A stretch of DNA of 64,000 bases from Kalaharituber pfeilii (Eukaryota > Ascomycota > Pezizomycetes > Pezizales > Pezizaceae): positions 248,001 through 312,000 of the forward strand of contig WHUZ01000015.1 of NCBI GenBank assembly GCA_015179045.1, given 5' to 3'. Under the pieces are notes generated by a model, which was given only the letters and a program-made list of their open reading frames with translations, was not told where the DNA came from and did no database searches. This document shows positions 21,501 through 34,289 of the stretch, one piece after another (position 1 is the first letter of the stretch; each line of letters begins with the position of its first letter). Position numbers and translations under genes: made by a program.

Positions 21501-24500
21501 ATGATGGATTTTGATGCATAAGGTTGCAGTTAGTGCTGCTAGATATATTGCAAATCACATCAAGTATAAATACAAGCAAGATCCTTCCCCACTCCTCCTT
21601 TCCGTCTCCTCCCATCCCATTCCACCTCTTTTCCCTTTCGTCCTTGCTCAAAGAAGATTAACCCAGAGGATAATTGCTAGAGTAACACGAATCATAGTTG
21701 CAAGCAGTAGCAATAGTGAGGTGATTCCGGATCCATCACCCATACTAGGGCAGAAAACGACCCGGAATTGCTGGTAGATGTAGAGTTCGGAGAGCTCCAG
21801 GTGTCTTCAAGAGTAACGTTAAAGTTTGTGGCTTCACTCCCTTCTCCGTGGCTAGGATACATGTCCTCTTCTCCATCTCTACCGCTTTGGGTAGTCACCT
21901 CGGTAGGCCCCTCAAGGGGCACCAACCGTCCTGGGAGCAGAGGGATTCACCACCAGAGAAACTGACTTGATGAGGTAAAGTACTACATATTGTAATACGT
22001 CCTCTCTTAAATACTTGTTCCGCGACTTAACTTGGTGTAATTAAGCACCTAAAAGGGAAGTTACGGGTGCCAAGAACCTTAGTTAGGCATAGTTCTGATA
22101 GCATAAAGCCAATATCAGCAACTTCGGAAACACTTCAGTGGGCATGGACACCATGTGAAATACACCATAGACTGGAGAAGAGAAAGGGGGAGGACGACCC
22201 CTCCCGCCAATTGTCACTCAGCCATAACTCGGTAGGCGATTCTGTGCTCTTGTTTCGAATCATTCACTGATAGCTGTTTCTTCCGGTCACCGGGTGGTGA
22301 ACAACGTCCAAAGTAGCCTCAATTATCACATGAGTAGTCAACTGAGACCTTTTTAAGGCCCTGCATCTCACAGTACAGCAGCAACCGGAGCATGCCTTCG
22401 TTTACAGCAGAGAGATGTATGCAGATCCTAGGCGCTTAGGCCTTGCTCTGTGTTAACGAGCCCCGGTGTCAGGTGATTTGCAGTTTGCGCTCAGATCCAA
22501 CGTAAACGTGTGGGGGGTAGCTCAAGCTAAGATTGCAGCTCGCCGTCGATCAATGAACAACTATGCTGCATGCAGATCTCAGTTCTTACTCTTACAAAGG
22601 CCTTGGAGTCAAATACAAATCACCCCAAGGCCCACATCCTAGGAGCAGCGAATATCCGTCTCACAAGCTACTCATTACTGGGCGGCGGAATCTCCCACAC
22701 GTGCCTCAAGCAGGCATCAGGGCCGTTACTCCGACTTTTCCACAAAGTTGCACCGATTGGATGCCTCTACCAAGCCATATAAATGAAATCAATATCCAGC
22801 AAGTCTCAAGGTCAATCGTGATTTGAAGCGCTATAGGAATTATATTCTGAGCTGAAATTCCCTGAAATTTTCAGCAACCTTTCAGCTGGAAGGATTCACT
22901 ACTGGTAAGTTCAATTCTGTTTATATAGCTCAGGTACTAATCCTCAGCAGAGACATCGTAAATATTTATCAGCGAGCAGATCATGATGTACAGTACAGGC
23001 TTGGCCCAGCGAAGTATGCATCGGCCAGTGATAATCTGTGGCAACCGACTACTCGGTACTAACACTACGCAGTTTATCAAAATAAATGTTAATCTATGCA
23101 TATTCTGAAAATGATTCAACCCTAGGAGCTGTTTTGGTATAGTTAAGGCCCAAAAAATGAAAGCTCCAATATCCGTAAACCCTGTCTCTTCTTGAATTAG
23201 GTATTTCTAAATTTAACTGCAGGGTATAAAGAGCAACAAAAAATAAAAAGAAAACAATTTTTATAAATCTTTACATAGTATCAAGATTTCTCATGGTCTC
23301 ATGCATGCTGGGGGTACCTGGTATCGCTCACATCTTACAGATCGAGGACAAAAGTATTATCATAACAAGGGGGAAAAAAGGAACGCAATTAAACAAAAAT
23401 GCATCGCTGTCAACCAAGTCCCAGCCTACTCGATTAGATATAGGCAGGCTGCAAGCTAATTGGCTCCCCGCTAAGCCCGCTTATGGTTCCAGATTTTCCA
23501 TATTAATTCCGTCCGAACAGGTGAGGCTATTTCGATTTCCAGCTCTCAATTGTATGGTGACATGGACAGCCGTGTGAAATAAGCGATCGGACAATGGTGA
23601 TCGAAAATACTCTGTATGCAACGTTTTTTAACTAGGCATACATTCATACAATTCACTGGCTTAGTAGTGCCACTCTCCGATCACTTAGTCCACACGGGAC
23701 CTGCCATGTCGGGTAGCAAACTGCCTTGTCCAATTAGTTGTATGTCAGTTAACTCTGACAACTTTTAGCCAATTGAATTGAGTGCATGTGCAAATTATGT
23801 TGAACAGCCCTGGTCTGGACCCATGCATCATCGTTTCCCAGAGCAACACTGGAGATTCATCTTGTCAATCCAAACTGCGAGATATTATGCGAACGCAGAA
23901 CACCGTATTAGGCAGACCCGCATTGAAAAAAAAGAAATTGTGGCGGGTGAAATGCTGTTATGTACTTCGCCCTGATTCCAATAACACTATCCACACCGTT
24001 GACATCAACATGTGACTCCGAGTAAACCCGGGTACGAGAGTTTGTGTTACCCTGACTATATCGGGAAGGGGACGGAGCCAAGAGGGGAGGCGAGCACAGG
24101 AGGAAGGTATGAAGCTGTGTAACTAATGTTGCCGGTTGTTTTATGAAAGAAGCTCCTTCAGCCGGCCTAACGAGACAGGATACTACCCCGCCATAGCCAC
24201 AGGAAAATTAGTGATGCTGATGTAGAGACATCGATATCATGACGTAAAAAGGCAGTCTCAAGCCATGCTAGACTTGCGTTTGTCATTGCTGAGAGCTGAA
24301 GCACGGGTAAAACAGGAGACGAAGCACAACTTCACCTCTCACCATGGGTAGGCATCAGGACACAAATGAAACTGTAACCGGATTTGGTCAAATTGGTGAC
24401 TTCGGTTCGAAATCTGACCCTTACCCCGGCACTCTTTCGCTACAGTAATTCAGAATATCCCGGCAACGCAACAAGGGTATGCATGGTTAAATATGCGCAG

Positions 24501-25719
24501 CTAGATGATATAACTAGGATTGCTGCTGTTGGTTTCAGCGGAGCTGAGTTGGAAATGGAACGAATGTGTGTGTTTAGATTAGTAAGTTTAATGAAGCGGA
24601 AAATGGGATGATGTGGGACGTAGGACGCGAAGTCGTACTCCGTACGCAGACTAACTCCGTACATAACGTAAAATAACTCCTTGATTGCAATTGCTCATTC
24701 AGGAAGTAGTTCGCCAAGCCAGACTAGTAGACTGCCTGGTTGCACTACCCCACCCTAGGGGTGCCTGGTGCAAGGTATGATAACGCTTTCCATAGGCTTA
24801 GGCTACACAGTTATGCTATCTTGTACCAGTACTGGTGGAGAATCAGAATCGTGATTAGGATAAGATGTACTGATATCAAGTAGTAAGGTGTCATGAGTGG
24901 AGCTGGGTTACAGGAGGATACTGCCTGTGCAACACAAATCAAGTTTGGGACAAGAACATCCTCTATTTCACTTTATCCACACCCAACTGTCTCGTATCAC
25001 CATGCAAGCAAATTCAGAAGATGGGATGAACATCACGTGACAGTCGTGTGTTCGATGCGTACTTTCCTAGTGAGCCGCTCTAACAGTTCTCTACTTCCTG
25101 CTTTCCTGCCCACGATCTCTACAGGTACATTCTGTCTGTCCCCTTGGATCCCATAACTGTTGGTATTTATCCTGTATGGCACACGACGAGAACTGTGCTT
25201 TAGCCACTATCCGCAATCAGTCAATACCACACAGGCATTAAAGTCTGTGCATGCACATGTACGACGACATCTTGCACAAGTAGCCGTTATTACCTTCCCG
25301 TCGTAGGGCTGCAGCCGGCGTGCGTACTTACAATCGCGATCCATTAATTCGTGTCCAGAAATCGACAGTTTAGGAAGCCACATTTCTACTGGCTTTTCAA
25401 GAAATTGAGGGAACCTCGGACCTGACATCGGCCGAAGGCTGAAGCAAGTGCTTATGTTACTCCACATTTTTCTCTGATCTGTATTTGTCCAATTGGGTTG
25501 CGAATCTGGAATGATCGGTGGTGGCGGTGCTCAATATTGCAGAGCAGTATCATAATTTCAGAGCTCACCGGATTCTCGATCCCAGGGCCAATATAATCTC
25601 GTGTTAAGTCCAATAAATCTAGCTAGATAGAAGAGAATACATACTTAATTACAACCTACTTATTCGTAATATTTGCCCGATATTGCAGAATTATCAAAGA
25701 GCGGAATCTTCAGAATTGA
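21501..25719. other. Gene-poor region
   Basis: No coding gene, RNA gene or clear repeat family could be supported. The scattered open frames (such as 22563-22826, 24384-24611 and 25207-25467) lack family resemblance or splice continuations. Short hairpins occur, for example near 22,850-22,890. Confidence 0.45.
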
Positions 25720-26402
25720 GTGCCTTCCCCTAAGGATTAATGTGAAATAAAACCGGGGTCCGTATCCCTGTCTTATTGTTTGGTATGCATACATAGAGCG
25801 TTCGGAATTTCAACATACTTTGAAAGAGGGGTAACCCTCCCCTTTCAAAAACTCACTTGAATAAACAAAAACAATAAATTACAAAAGTAGTTGGTTAGAG
25901 TATACTACTGCTGAAGTAGCATAGTTTATAACAACTATACCATATAGAGGATATTTAAATTCATATTTGCATCTAGTCTGGTTGAATTTGCATCATTTGC
26001 ACCTATTCCTGCTTGCATATGTAATATCCAGTAATGTATTCTTACCCTCAAGCGAAAAATTTTCACCCCGAGAATTCAGCCTCCTCTACTCCTTCGCTTT
26101 TTAGATACATTTTGATGCCTGACCTCTACCTAGTGCTTGCCGGCAGAACTTGACTGCTTTTTCTTAAGACCTAGTGCTCTCTCTTGGTGCTTGAGAGCTC
26201 TTGCTGTCTTTTGTGGTGAGATTGACAACTGTTCGTTGGCTCGTAATTTCTGCATTTAAGTAAATGTCTGCAGAACAAAAGGTTTTCTAGATTTATTATT
26301 TACTCACGTCCAAGTGCTTAAAAAAACTACCCCTGCTTGTGGTGGAAATGTACCCTGGTAAAACTTGGTTTGAATTTCACATAAATTCTTAGGGGAAGGC
26401 AC
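25720..26402. mobile_element. Possible short inverted-repeat transposon remnant
   Basis: The left end GTGCCTTCCCCTAAGGATTA and the complement of the right end, GTGCCTTCCCCTAAGAATTT, match over about 35 bp (imperfect, including a shared ATGTGAAAT), bounding 683 bp. I cannot identify a target duplication. On the minus strand near 26,130-26,255 a 40-codon Lys/Arg/Ser-rich frame beginning MQKLRANEQLSISPQK ends inside the element. It could be the tail of a decayed coding region; this is inference. Confidence 0.4.
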
Positions 26403-28699
26403 CTATTATCAAAGATTTTTAGGACAGAGCAGAGCCTTAACATTCAATCGTATTATAACCTGTGTAACTGAGCATCGATACAAACAGGGAAGACATCGCT
26501 TGAAGCACAGACACGTGCACAACGGCTAAGATGGCGTGGCTGGACGATCATTGGCAAGCCAAAGCGTGATCAAAGCACACGGACCATGACACCGTGGAAC
26601 CGTCGTTCTGTCCAAACCAAGCGTGAAATGAAATTGATTAGTGAGCACTCAGCAGATACGAGACTGCAGTACTTTTTATGTTCGAGGGGATCACGTCTCT
26701 ATTATGTCAACCTTGCCTCTTTCGAATTGAGGCTGTCGTTGGAACAAAGATGTGTGGAGCTCAGTGGATAGAGATACAGAGCGCAATGTTTGGGTCAATT
26801 ATGCTTCAATCCCACTTCGATGGAATGCGTGCGTAAGCAAGGGACTTTTCACCCTGGGCTTCACTGGCTTCACGAAGCACGAAGTCACATGATTCTACAC
26901 GGTGCGAAAAAATCCCACCCTGATTTGTTTAGCTGAAATGCCTTTTGCGATACAGTTGGACGCTGAAATCAAGTATCCATGATGATGCTGGGCAGTTGGT
27001 AGTATATCTGAGAGTACATTGCTAATGGATATATGTTGAGAAAAATGCAAAGTGCTAAACGTTCAGGATCCCGCTCGAAAATTCCGTTAGTATAAAAGGA
27101 AACACGAAATGGAAGTTAAATTAAAGACAATAAAATTGTCGAACACCATATTCGATGCAAAGCATTCATCGGTGAGCAAGGAAACCAAACCATAGCATCA
27201 TTTCTACAACAAAGCGGCAACTCCAGACAATCGCTATCTGCGACATGTAAATGGCATAGCAACTGTCATCCTACAGATAAGAGTATTGAGGCTAATAGCA
27301 AGCAACTTTTACCATTATATCTATAACCTGTTGAGAAATATGACGTTACGCCAGTTCGTCTACCTCATCCTGCATCCAGAATGTTTGCACTCAGCTCCCC
27401 AATTGTGCATAGCCTCACCTCACGCTCTCTAATGATGACCACATGCAGCATCTGTGTATTCGTAGAAGCAGCAGTCTGATCTGTATGTGTCATTGGTCCA
27501 AGAAAAAACTGCCGGGAACGGTTCCCTTGGAGAGTTCCAGGTCGACCAATAGGGTACAGTGCATCAGCAAGCTCACGAAAGGGAGGGGGATTTTGATGCT
27601 CTTAAGTTGAATTAGCTAAGAGGATTAACTTCGATGAGATGTGGCTGCAAGGACCAATATGGAGACCGAAGGGGGGAGGGTTTAGGAGAGAGGGGTGCGG
27701 CATCGGAACTGTATGCTCTGAGTTTACACCATCGTGGAACGGTTTGAACTGAGGTTCCTACAGTGGTTGGGAGGTGTATTATGGATGCCCATCTCGAAGA
27801 TCGAGAAGAGAGCCACTGTATACAGCTACCGCTGGGCGTGGTTTGTCGCAACATCTCGCCTATGCCTTCTAAGCCGGTCGGATCAAGAACCAGTACAGAG
27901 CCCGGTTGCCCTGGAGATCTGTCCAGATTTAACTTTCCCTTTTCACTGCAGCGGTTTTCTCCCTTTGTTTATGGTACTCCTTTTATTTCGCTTATGCAAG
28001 GCGATAATGCTGTTTGTGAGAGCAGTAGTGGCGCAAGCATGCATGCGTTTCGAGGAAAGTTGAAGCGGGGTGAATCACCTGTGCCTGTTGGAGAGACATG
28101 TTGCGGGGTGACGATTGGTGGGGCAAGCCAGGTCAGGTGTTTATCGTTCATGGTGCAGGCATCTAATTGTCTCGGCTTAAGCTGCTGCTCATCGCTGACC
28201 GCGTTACCGAAGCAACACCCGACCCCTTCAGGCTTCTTCCTTGTTGCGGGCAAAAGGCCAAGCACCCAAAAGCGGACAAAAGTTATAAACATCAACAATC
28301 GCCAGGAGAGCTCGGTTTCGGCGGGGAAGAAACAGACAAGAAGAGCTCAAGCGGACTGATCCCATATGGCAGAAGCTATGACGAATACGATTGAACGATC
28401 TTGCATGCTTTTATGCCATCGTTGTTTCGAATCGTCGTTCTGCAACCACAAGCGCACGTACACACCACTCAATCACAAACGCATCATTCCCGTTCATGCT
28501 GTGGTGATCAGTCGGTCCGTCCCTGCTTGAGCTGACCTCGATTCCACCTCTGTGCAGCCCAATTATCTGATTCGCTAGTTGATATCGGAGATTGCTACTC
28601 GCCCGTACTCTAAACACTGCCAGTTCTTCTCAGCTTCTGGCTGGTGTACCGTACACGGCGAGCTCTTGGATTCTTCTGGACGTTCGACGCTTATTGTAA
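26403..28699. other. Gene-poor region
   Basis: I see no supportable gene or repeat. The open frames at 27,734-28,359 overlap in several registers without recognisable domains. Confidence 0.4.
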
Positions 28700-29901
28700 A
28701 TTGATTTTCTCCTGCATCTGCAAGCTCTAGCTGCGTGCGTGTGTGTATGTGACACGCTCAACAAAACCCACGCCCCATCACGGCTGCGAACACCTAGACA
28801 TACTCCGTACCCTGGCGCCGCTAAGCATTTCTGTTGCTTGTTTTTGTTCCTTTTAGGCAGGGCATCTCCCCCGACCTCTTGGGAGTACAGTACAGTACTT
28901 TACTTTACGCTCTTGATCCCTCCCTCTTCTTTCCCTTTTCTTTTCACCCACCTGTCACCCCCCATCTATCCTATTGTTCTTCAAGCTCCTCCTCTTGTTG
29001 GCGTCCCACCCCTTCCCCGACCATCGTCTAAGCGTTCGCTTATTCCTGTATACGTTTGTTGTGTACTATCTTTATTGCAACAAGTAAACAGTTAAAACCC
29101 GGAGTTTGATCCGCGTGTCGAGTGATCACAATTCCTTTGAATTTCCCCGCACTTCCCTTGCGAGCCTCGTGCCCGGGTTCTAGAGCGAGCGACGACCGAC
29201 GAACGGCGTCTAGAAACCTTTTTGTTTTTTTTTTATTTCGGCCTCCGAATCGAGCGGTAATATCGTCGAGGGAGACGGAAAAAGTATATACCCAAAGGGG
29301 ATCACACCACAAGAACGAAACGAGCGAGCGGCTAAGGGAGAGTTGCGTTTTATTTACTTAATTTTTTCGGCCTAGCATTGTTTTTTCCCCTCGTTCTTTT
29401 GGGCGTGCGCCCACTTTGGTTTCTTATTGTGTATACTGTCTTTGGTCGGTGTGATCACACAACACTAAAAGTACCTCTTTTTATCGGTACGTACACCCGA
29501 CAGTTAATTGACCACTGCAACGGGCAACGTCCTACCGGCGACGACGGCGACAACCATAAGATCGCCATAACAACAGACACAGAGTTTGTTTGTACGATAC
29601 GTATACGATAGTGTCACGGGTTCACACAAACACGCACAAACACACACGACGATCCCAAGAGGACAAGTGCAAAAAAAGAACATAAAAAGGTTTGATTGAT
29701 CGGGATTTGTTTACATTCGGTCATCGGGTCTGAGACACCACCACACTCTCTTCTAATAATACCAAAACAAAACAACAACAACTGCAAGAATCAAGAGTAA
29801 ATAGATATCGATACCTTCTTTTGCTTTGGGACATTACTTGACAGCCAAAAGGGAGACGATTAGAAACGAGAGGGGAGGGAACGAACAAACAAATAATTAT
29901 A
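28700..29901 (+). promoter_or_regulatory. Upstream region of CDC14
   Basis: Long pyrimidine-rich plus-strand tracts (28,915-29,030) followed by A-rich sequence immediately before the ATG at 29902 are typical of fungal promoters and 5' leaders. No individual site could be assigned. Confidence 0.4.
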
Positions 29902-32351
29902 ATGCCGCATTCGTCGAGAGAAACGGTGTATGGGAATGTTATAGAGTATATTCAAGGTACCTACCTTGTCCCCATTCCCTGTCTATCAGCTGCCCTCATC
30001 TGCCCTGAAGATGCTCAGCTGACAATTTTGACTTCTCCAGACCGGCTCTACCTTGCCTGCTATACTTCCCCCCAACCACCAGCACCCCCTTTCCCCCACC
30101 AGCTATCCCGAGCCCTCATTACGGCCCTCACGCATCCTCTTCCACGCGTGGTACCGCCACTCCTTCTAAACGCTCCCGCCGTACTGCGGAAGGCCTCAAC
30201 ATCACCCCGGGGCAGAAACCCGTCTACTTCACCATCGACGACCACCTTCTCTACAATGCATTCTTCCACGACTTTGGCCCTCTGCACATAGGCCACCTGT
30301 ACCGCTTTGCGGTCATGCTGCATGACATCCTGGGCGATAAGCAGAACGAGGGACGCAGCGTGGTGTTTTGGTCAAAGTGTGATGCCAGGAGCAGGGCTAA
30401 TGCGGCGACGATTCTGGCGTGTTACATGGTTTGTTGAGCTATACCCTCCTTTCTGAGAGCCGCAATTGGTGGGGCGGGAGTGGGCACTGGTAGCTAATTA
30501 TCTCTGGTGGAATATCTGCAGGTCCTGATTCAATCCTGGCCACCGCATCTTGCCCTGGCTCCGATCGCCCAATGCGACCCCCCTCTCATGCCGTTCCGCG
30601 ACGCGGGCTACTCGCAAGCCGACTTCGTCCTTAGCGTCCAAGACGTCGTCTACGGCGTCTACCGCGCAAAGGAGAAGAACGTTCTGAACATCAAGGAATT
30701 CAGTCTCGAAGAGTTAGTCACCCCACGAGACTAGTTACCCCCATCATCATTCTACTCCTGCACCCGCGTCCTCACCCGCGCCCACTCCCAATCCGGCTCC
30801 CACCCTTCTACAGCTGCAGTCCCCATCCACATCCTAACATCCCCTATCAACGCCCAGCTAACACGGCACTCAACGCGCAGGTATGAACGCTTCGAACGAG
30901 TTGACATGGGCGACTTCAACTGGGTCACCCCCAACTTCCTCGCTTTCGCCTCCCCGCAGCAAAAACCCCCACAACTCGGCGAGGCCCCGCCACATATCCC
31001 CACCACTCTCGAAGAAGTCGCTGCCTCGAGTCTCAACCAACCCTTTAAGAACGTATTACACCATTTCCAAACCCGCGACATCGGGCTCGTGGTAAGGCTG
31101 AACGAGGAGCTGTACCCAGCGCAGTACTTCACTGCCCTAGGCATCACTCATCTCGACATGTACTTCGATGATGGCACATGCCCGCCACTCAACCTCGTGC
31201 GCCGCTTCATCAATCTCGCGCATTGCGCAATAACAGTGCACAAGAAGAACATTGCCGTTCATTGCAAAGCCGGCCTTGGTCGTACGGGGTGCTTGATCGG
31301 CGCATATCTCGTTTACCGGTACGGATTTACAGCAAACGAAGTCATTGCCTTTATGCGTTTCATGAGACCGGGTATGGTGGTCGGACCACAACAGCATTGG
31401 CTGCATCTGAACCAGAACGAGTTCCGCCAGTGGTGGTATGAAGATAACTATGCACCTGCCCAAGCGACTGCTGCGGCTGCTGCGGCGTTGACCACGGCGA
31501 GCGGTGGGCTAGGTGCGGCACTCAAGTTGACGGCCCCGGTGACACCAACCAAGAGTAAAAGGATCGTCACGGGGACACCACCGTCACATGGTTCTGGGCG
31601 CAGGACGGTATTAGGAGAGGTGGATGCAAACAATAATAACGATATCAACGGCCAGGCGGCTAGCGGAGGATCCGCGTGCACCGGTGGCGCCGGACATCAC
31701 TCGGCCTTACCAGCACCGACACCAGGGCAGCCTCGGAAGACAAGCAAGAGGTTCGGAATGACGAGCGCGAGAGTGCCGTCTACGACCTCCGTCTATGAGG
31801 ACGAGAACGTTGAGGACCAGAACGTGGACCCAGAGAACCTACCGCCACCACCCCCACCACCACCTTACCAAAAGTCCGCGAAGGCGGCAAGCGGCAACGG
31901 TGGTACCGTCGTCGGCGCAGTCACAAAGTACGATCCCGCGGGTAACTCGTCCGGTGGCGAGGAAATGAGCGAGGACGAGTTTCTCCTGCACCAGACCATG
32001 ACGGCGACACGCCGCACGTCTGCGACACGCAGTCGCAGTTCCGCGAGGACAAAGGGGGCCACCGGGAAGCGCAGCGTGAGTTACACGATGACGACAACCA
32101 CGACATCGACGACTACCGTGACCGGGACGCCGCCGGGGGTGCCTCCTGGAGTGATGGTTGGTGTGGGCGTCGGAGTCGGAGTGAAAGGGATGAGCGGCAG
32201 CGGGGTCGGAAGCGGAGTGGTCGGCGCGGTCAAGACGAGGAGTAGTCCGAGGCGGAGAGAGGGCAAGGACGACGGGCTTGGGCATGAGGGGAGGAGTAAA
32301 GCCGGGGTGAGGAAAGTGAGCGGAAGGGTGGGGAGCGTGGGACATAAATAG
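29902..32351 (+). CDS. CDC14: Cdc14-type dual-specificity protein phosphatase
   Basis: Cdc14 dephosphorylates CDK substrates at mitotic exit and septation. The N-terminal half has VYFTIDDHLLYNAF, HDFGPLHIGHLYRF and DAGYSQADF. The catalytic loop HCKAGLGRTG (Cys nucleophile, Arg) is near 31261, followed by MRPGMVVGPQQHWL. Exons: 29902-29956, 30041-30150, 30216-30428, 30522-30712, 30881-32351; introns of 84, 65, 93 and 168 bp are all GT-AG, giving 679 residues. The 65-bp intron (30151-30215) is a guess that keeps the frame. The alternative is to read through it after a one-base frameshift in the C-rich tract near 30,065-30,110, which yields TPSKRSRR, resembling the linker I recall in relatives. 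The tail (about 31,450 on) is disordered, with poly-Pro, alternating Val-Gly repeats and a RTVLGEV motif. Confidence 0.9.
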
Positions 32352-34289
32352 TATTTAAGAAAGCGGTGGCAGGACGCGTGAAGGGTAAGTTTGTGTGTGT
32401 GTATGTGTGTGTGTTTTTGTGTGTACGTGTGTGCACCTGGCGGACAGGTGTTACGAGTGAGGGTTTTTTTACATTCGGCTGGAGGTTGCACAGGCTGTAT
32501 TATGGCTTCCTTTTTTTGTGTGTGTTGTTGTTTTGGTCTTACATTTACGTCTACGCCTCTATGTTTGTCTTATGCCTAAGCTTTTCTTTTTTTCTGGGTT
32601 TAATGAATGTTGTGGCCAGAAAGATATCATCTATCAAGAATCCATCATAATCATGATTACCATCGTCAACGTTATTTCCATTGTTTTTTTGATTACCCCA
32701 CTCATCTTGCTTTTATGCTTATTTGCCTGCTTGCTTGCCTACCTATGTCGTTGGTATTTTTATGGTTTTATGTTGCAAGGTTTTTGCTTTTGATTCCCCC
32801 AGCTGTTTTTGCGTATTATCGATATCCCGCTACTAGCGTCCCCCTTTTTTTTTTTTCTCCTTTAAAAAAAAAGCAACAAAAATGGTGATGGAGAGTTGAA
32901 TGAGGAAAAAGAAGAAGAAAAAAAGGAGCGGAACAGAAAAGTGACGTCCACACAACGAAGGGGGGGGGGGCAATTTTCTTCCGGAAACTTTTCAAAAAAA
33001 GGAAATGGTTTTCCGGGAAGGGGGAGGTAGGAAGAAGGAAAAAAAGTTGCTTTTCTTTTTCGCTGTTGGGTGAGAGTGAGTTAGTATATATATATATATG
33101 TCTGGGTCGGGGAAAAAGACGGGAGGGGGTAGAAGGGGATGTGATGGGAGCTCGATTGAAAAGAAGGGAAGAGAGAACATGAACGAAGGAATGGGGAAAG
33201 GAAAAATATATATATACCTGTAGGATATGCGGCTGGCATGTGATTTTGATTTTTGACTTATGTTTGTCTGTCCCAGTTGGTTTGCTTATTTGGCTTTTTG
33301 TTTATAACGAAAATGGTTTTGTGTGTTGATATGCTTGCGATTTGGTTATTTTATGTGTTTCGTGTATTTTGTGTGCATATACTGAGTCTGATTTCCTCTC
33401 TTTGATTTTATTTATTTATTTATCCATTCCAGCGTTTATTGCTAGCTATTTTGGTCTTTTTTTTCCCCTTACCTTTTCTACTAGTCATAGGTTTGGCTAG
33501 GTTTGGATTCAATGCTTGTGTTTGTGTGTGTATTGTATGACTATGTGCAATGGCTGCCATTCGGCTGTGATGCCCGACTACAAAACTAGGGGTCCATCGG
33601 TACTCTATTGCCCTCCGGGAAGCATGCGAAAAAAATTAAAAAAAAAAAAAAAGAGAGGCCGGGGTACTTGCTCCGCAAAATAACGGTTCTTTGCGGAATA
33701 TCATTAATGTAGCTATCTAGCAAGTAGGCATCCTCCTGTTAATCAACTAGACAGCGCGCTTGAAATGATGAGAGGCATTATATTCAGTACCCTGATGATA
33801 GAACTGGCGGGACCCCAGTAAATCAGTTGTACCTAACTTGAATCCACTCCTCCGTCGATTGCTCTCAGGGGACGATCCAGCAGAAATCAAAAGTCGAGAT
33901 GCTCTACCTTCCTCTTTTTTCATGGTCAACTTATAACATTGTGTTGTTTGATATCTCGGTGCATGATACTCTTAATATGACAGAATTCCAAAGACTGCGA
34001 AAATGTTAATCCATAATCACTCAGCATCGGATACAAGACTCTATACCTTCAAGAGCTCAAAGATGTTATTCCTCAAATTTTGGAGAGAGAGTTCGGAAGT
34101 CGGTATTGTTGACGTACTCGAAACCGATTAGATTAGTTACTCTGGACCGTCGGTTCAAGTTTAACAAAAGAAAGAGACGAAAAAAAAGAGAAGAGAAAAG
34201 AAAAGAGCCCTTTTCCCTAGTTAATTGGCACTCTAGGAGTATGTATCAAGGGTATAACAACGCCTCACAGGAGTACGCATGATAGGTCA
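32352..34289. other. 3' region of CDC14 and intergenic
   Basis: TG microsatellites (32,390-32,425), T/A homopolymers, a G-run at 32,962-32,971 and TA repeats near 33,086-33,098 and 33,208-33,218. No gene is supported. Confidence 0.5.

Noticed and set aside
27734..28359. Two overlapping plus-strand frames of 109 and 198 codons
   Set aside because: They overlap each other and a minus-strand frame, with no motif or splice support.
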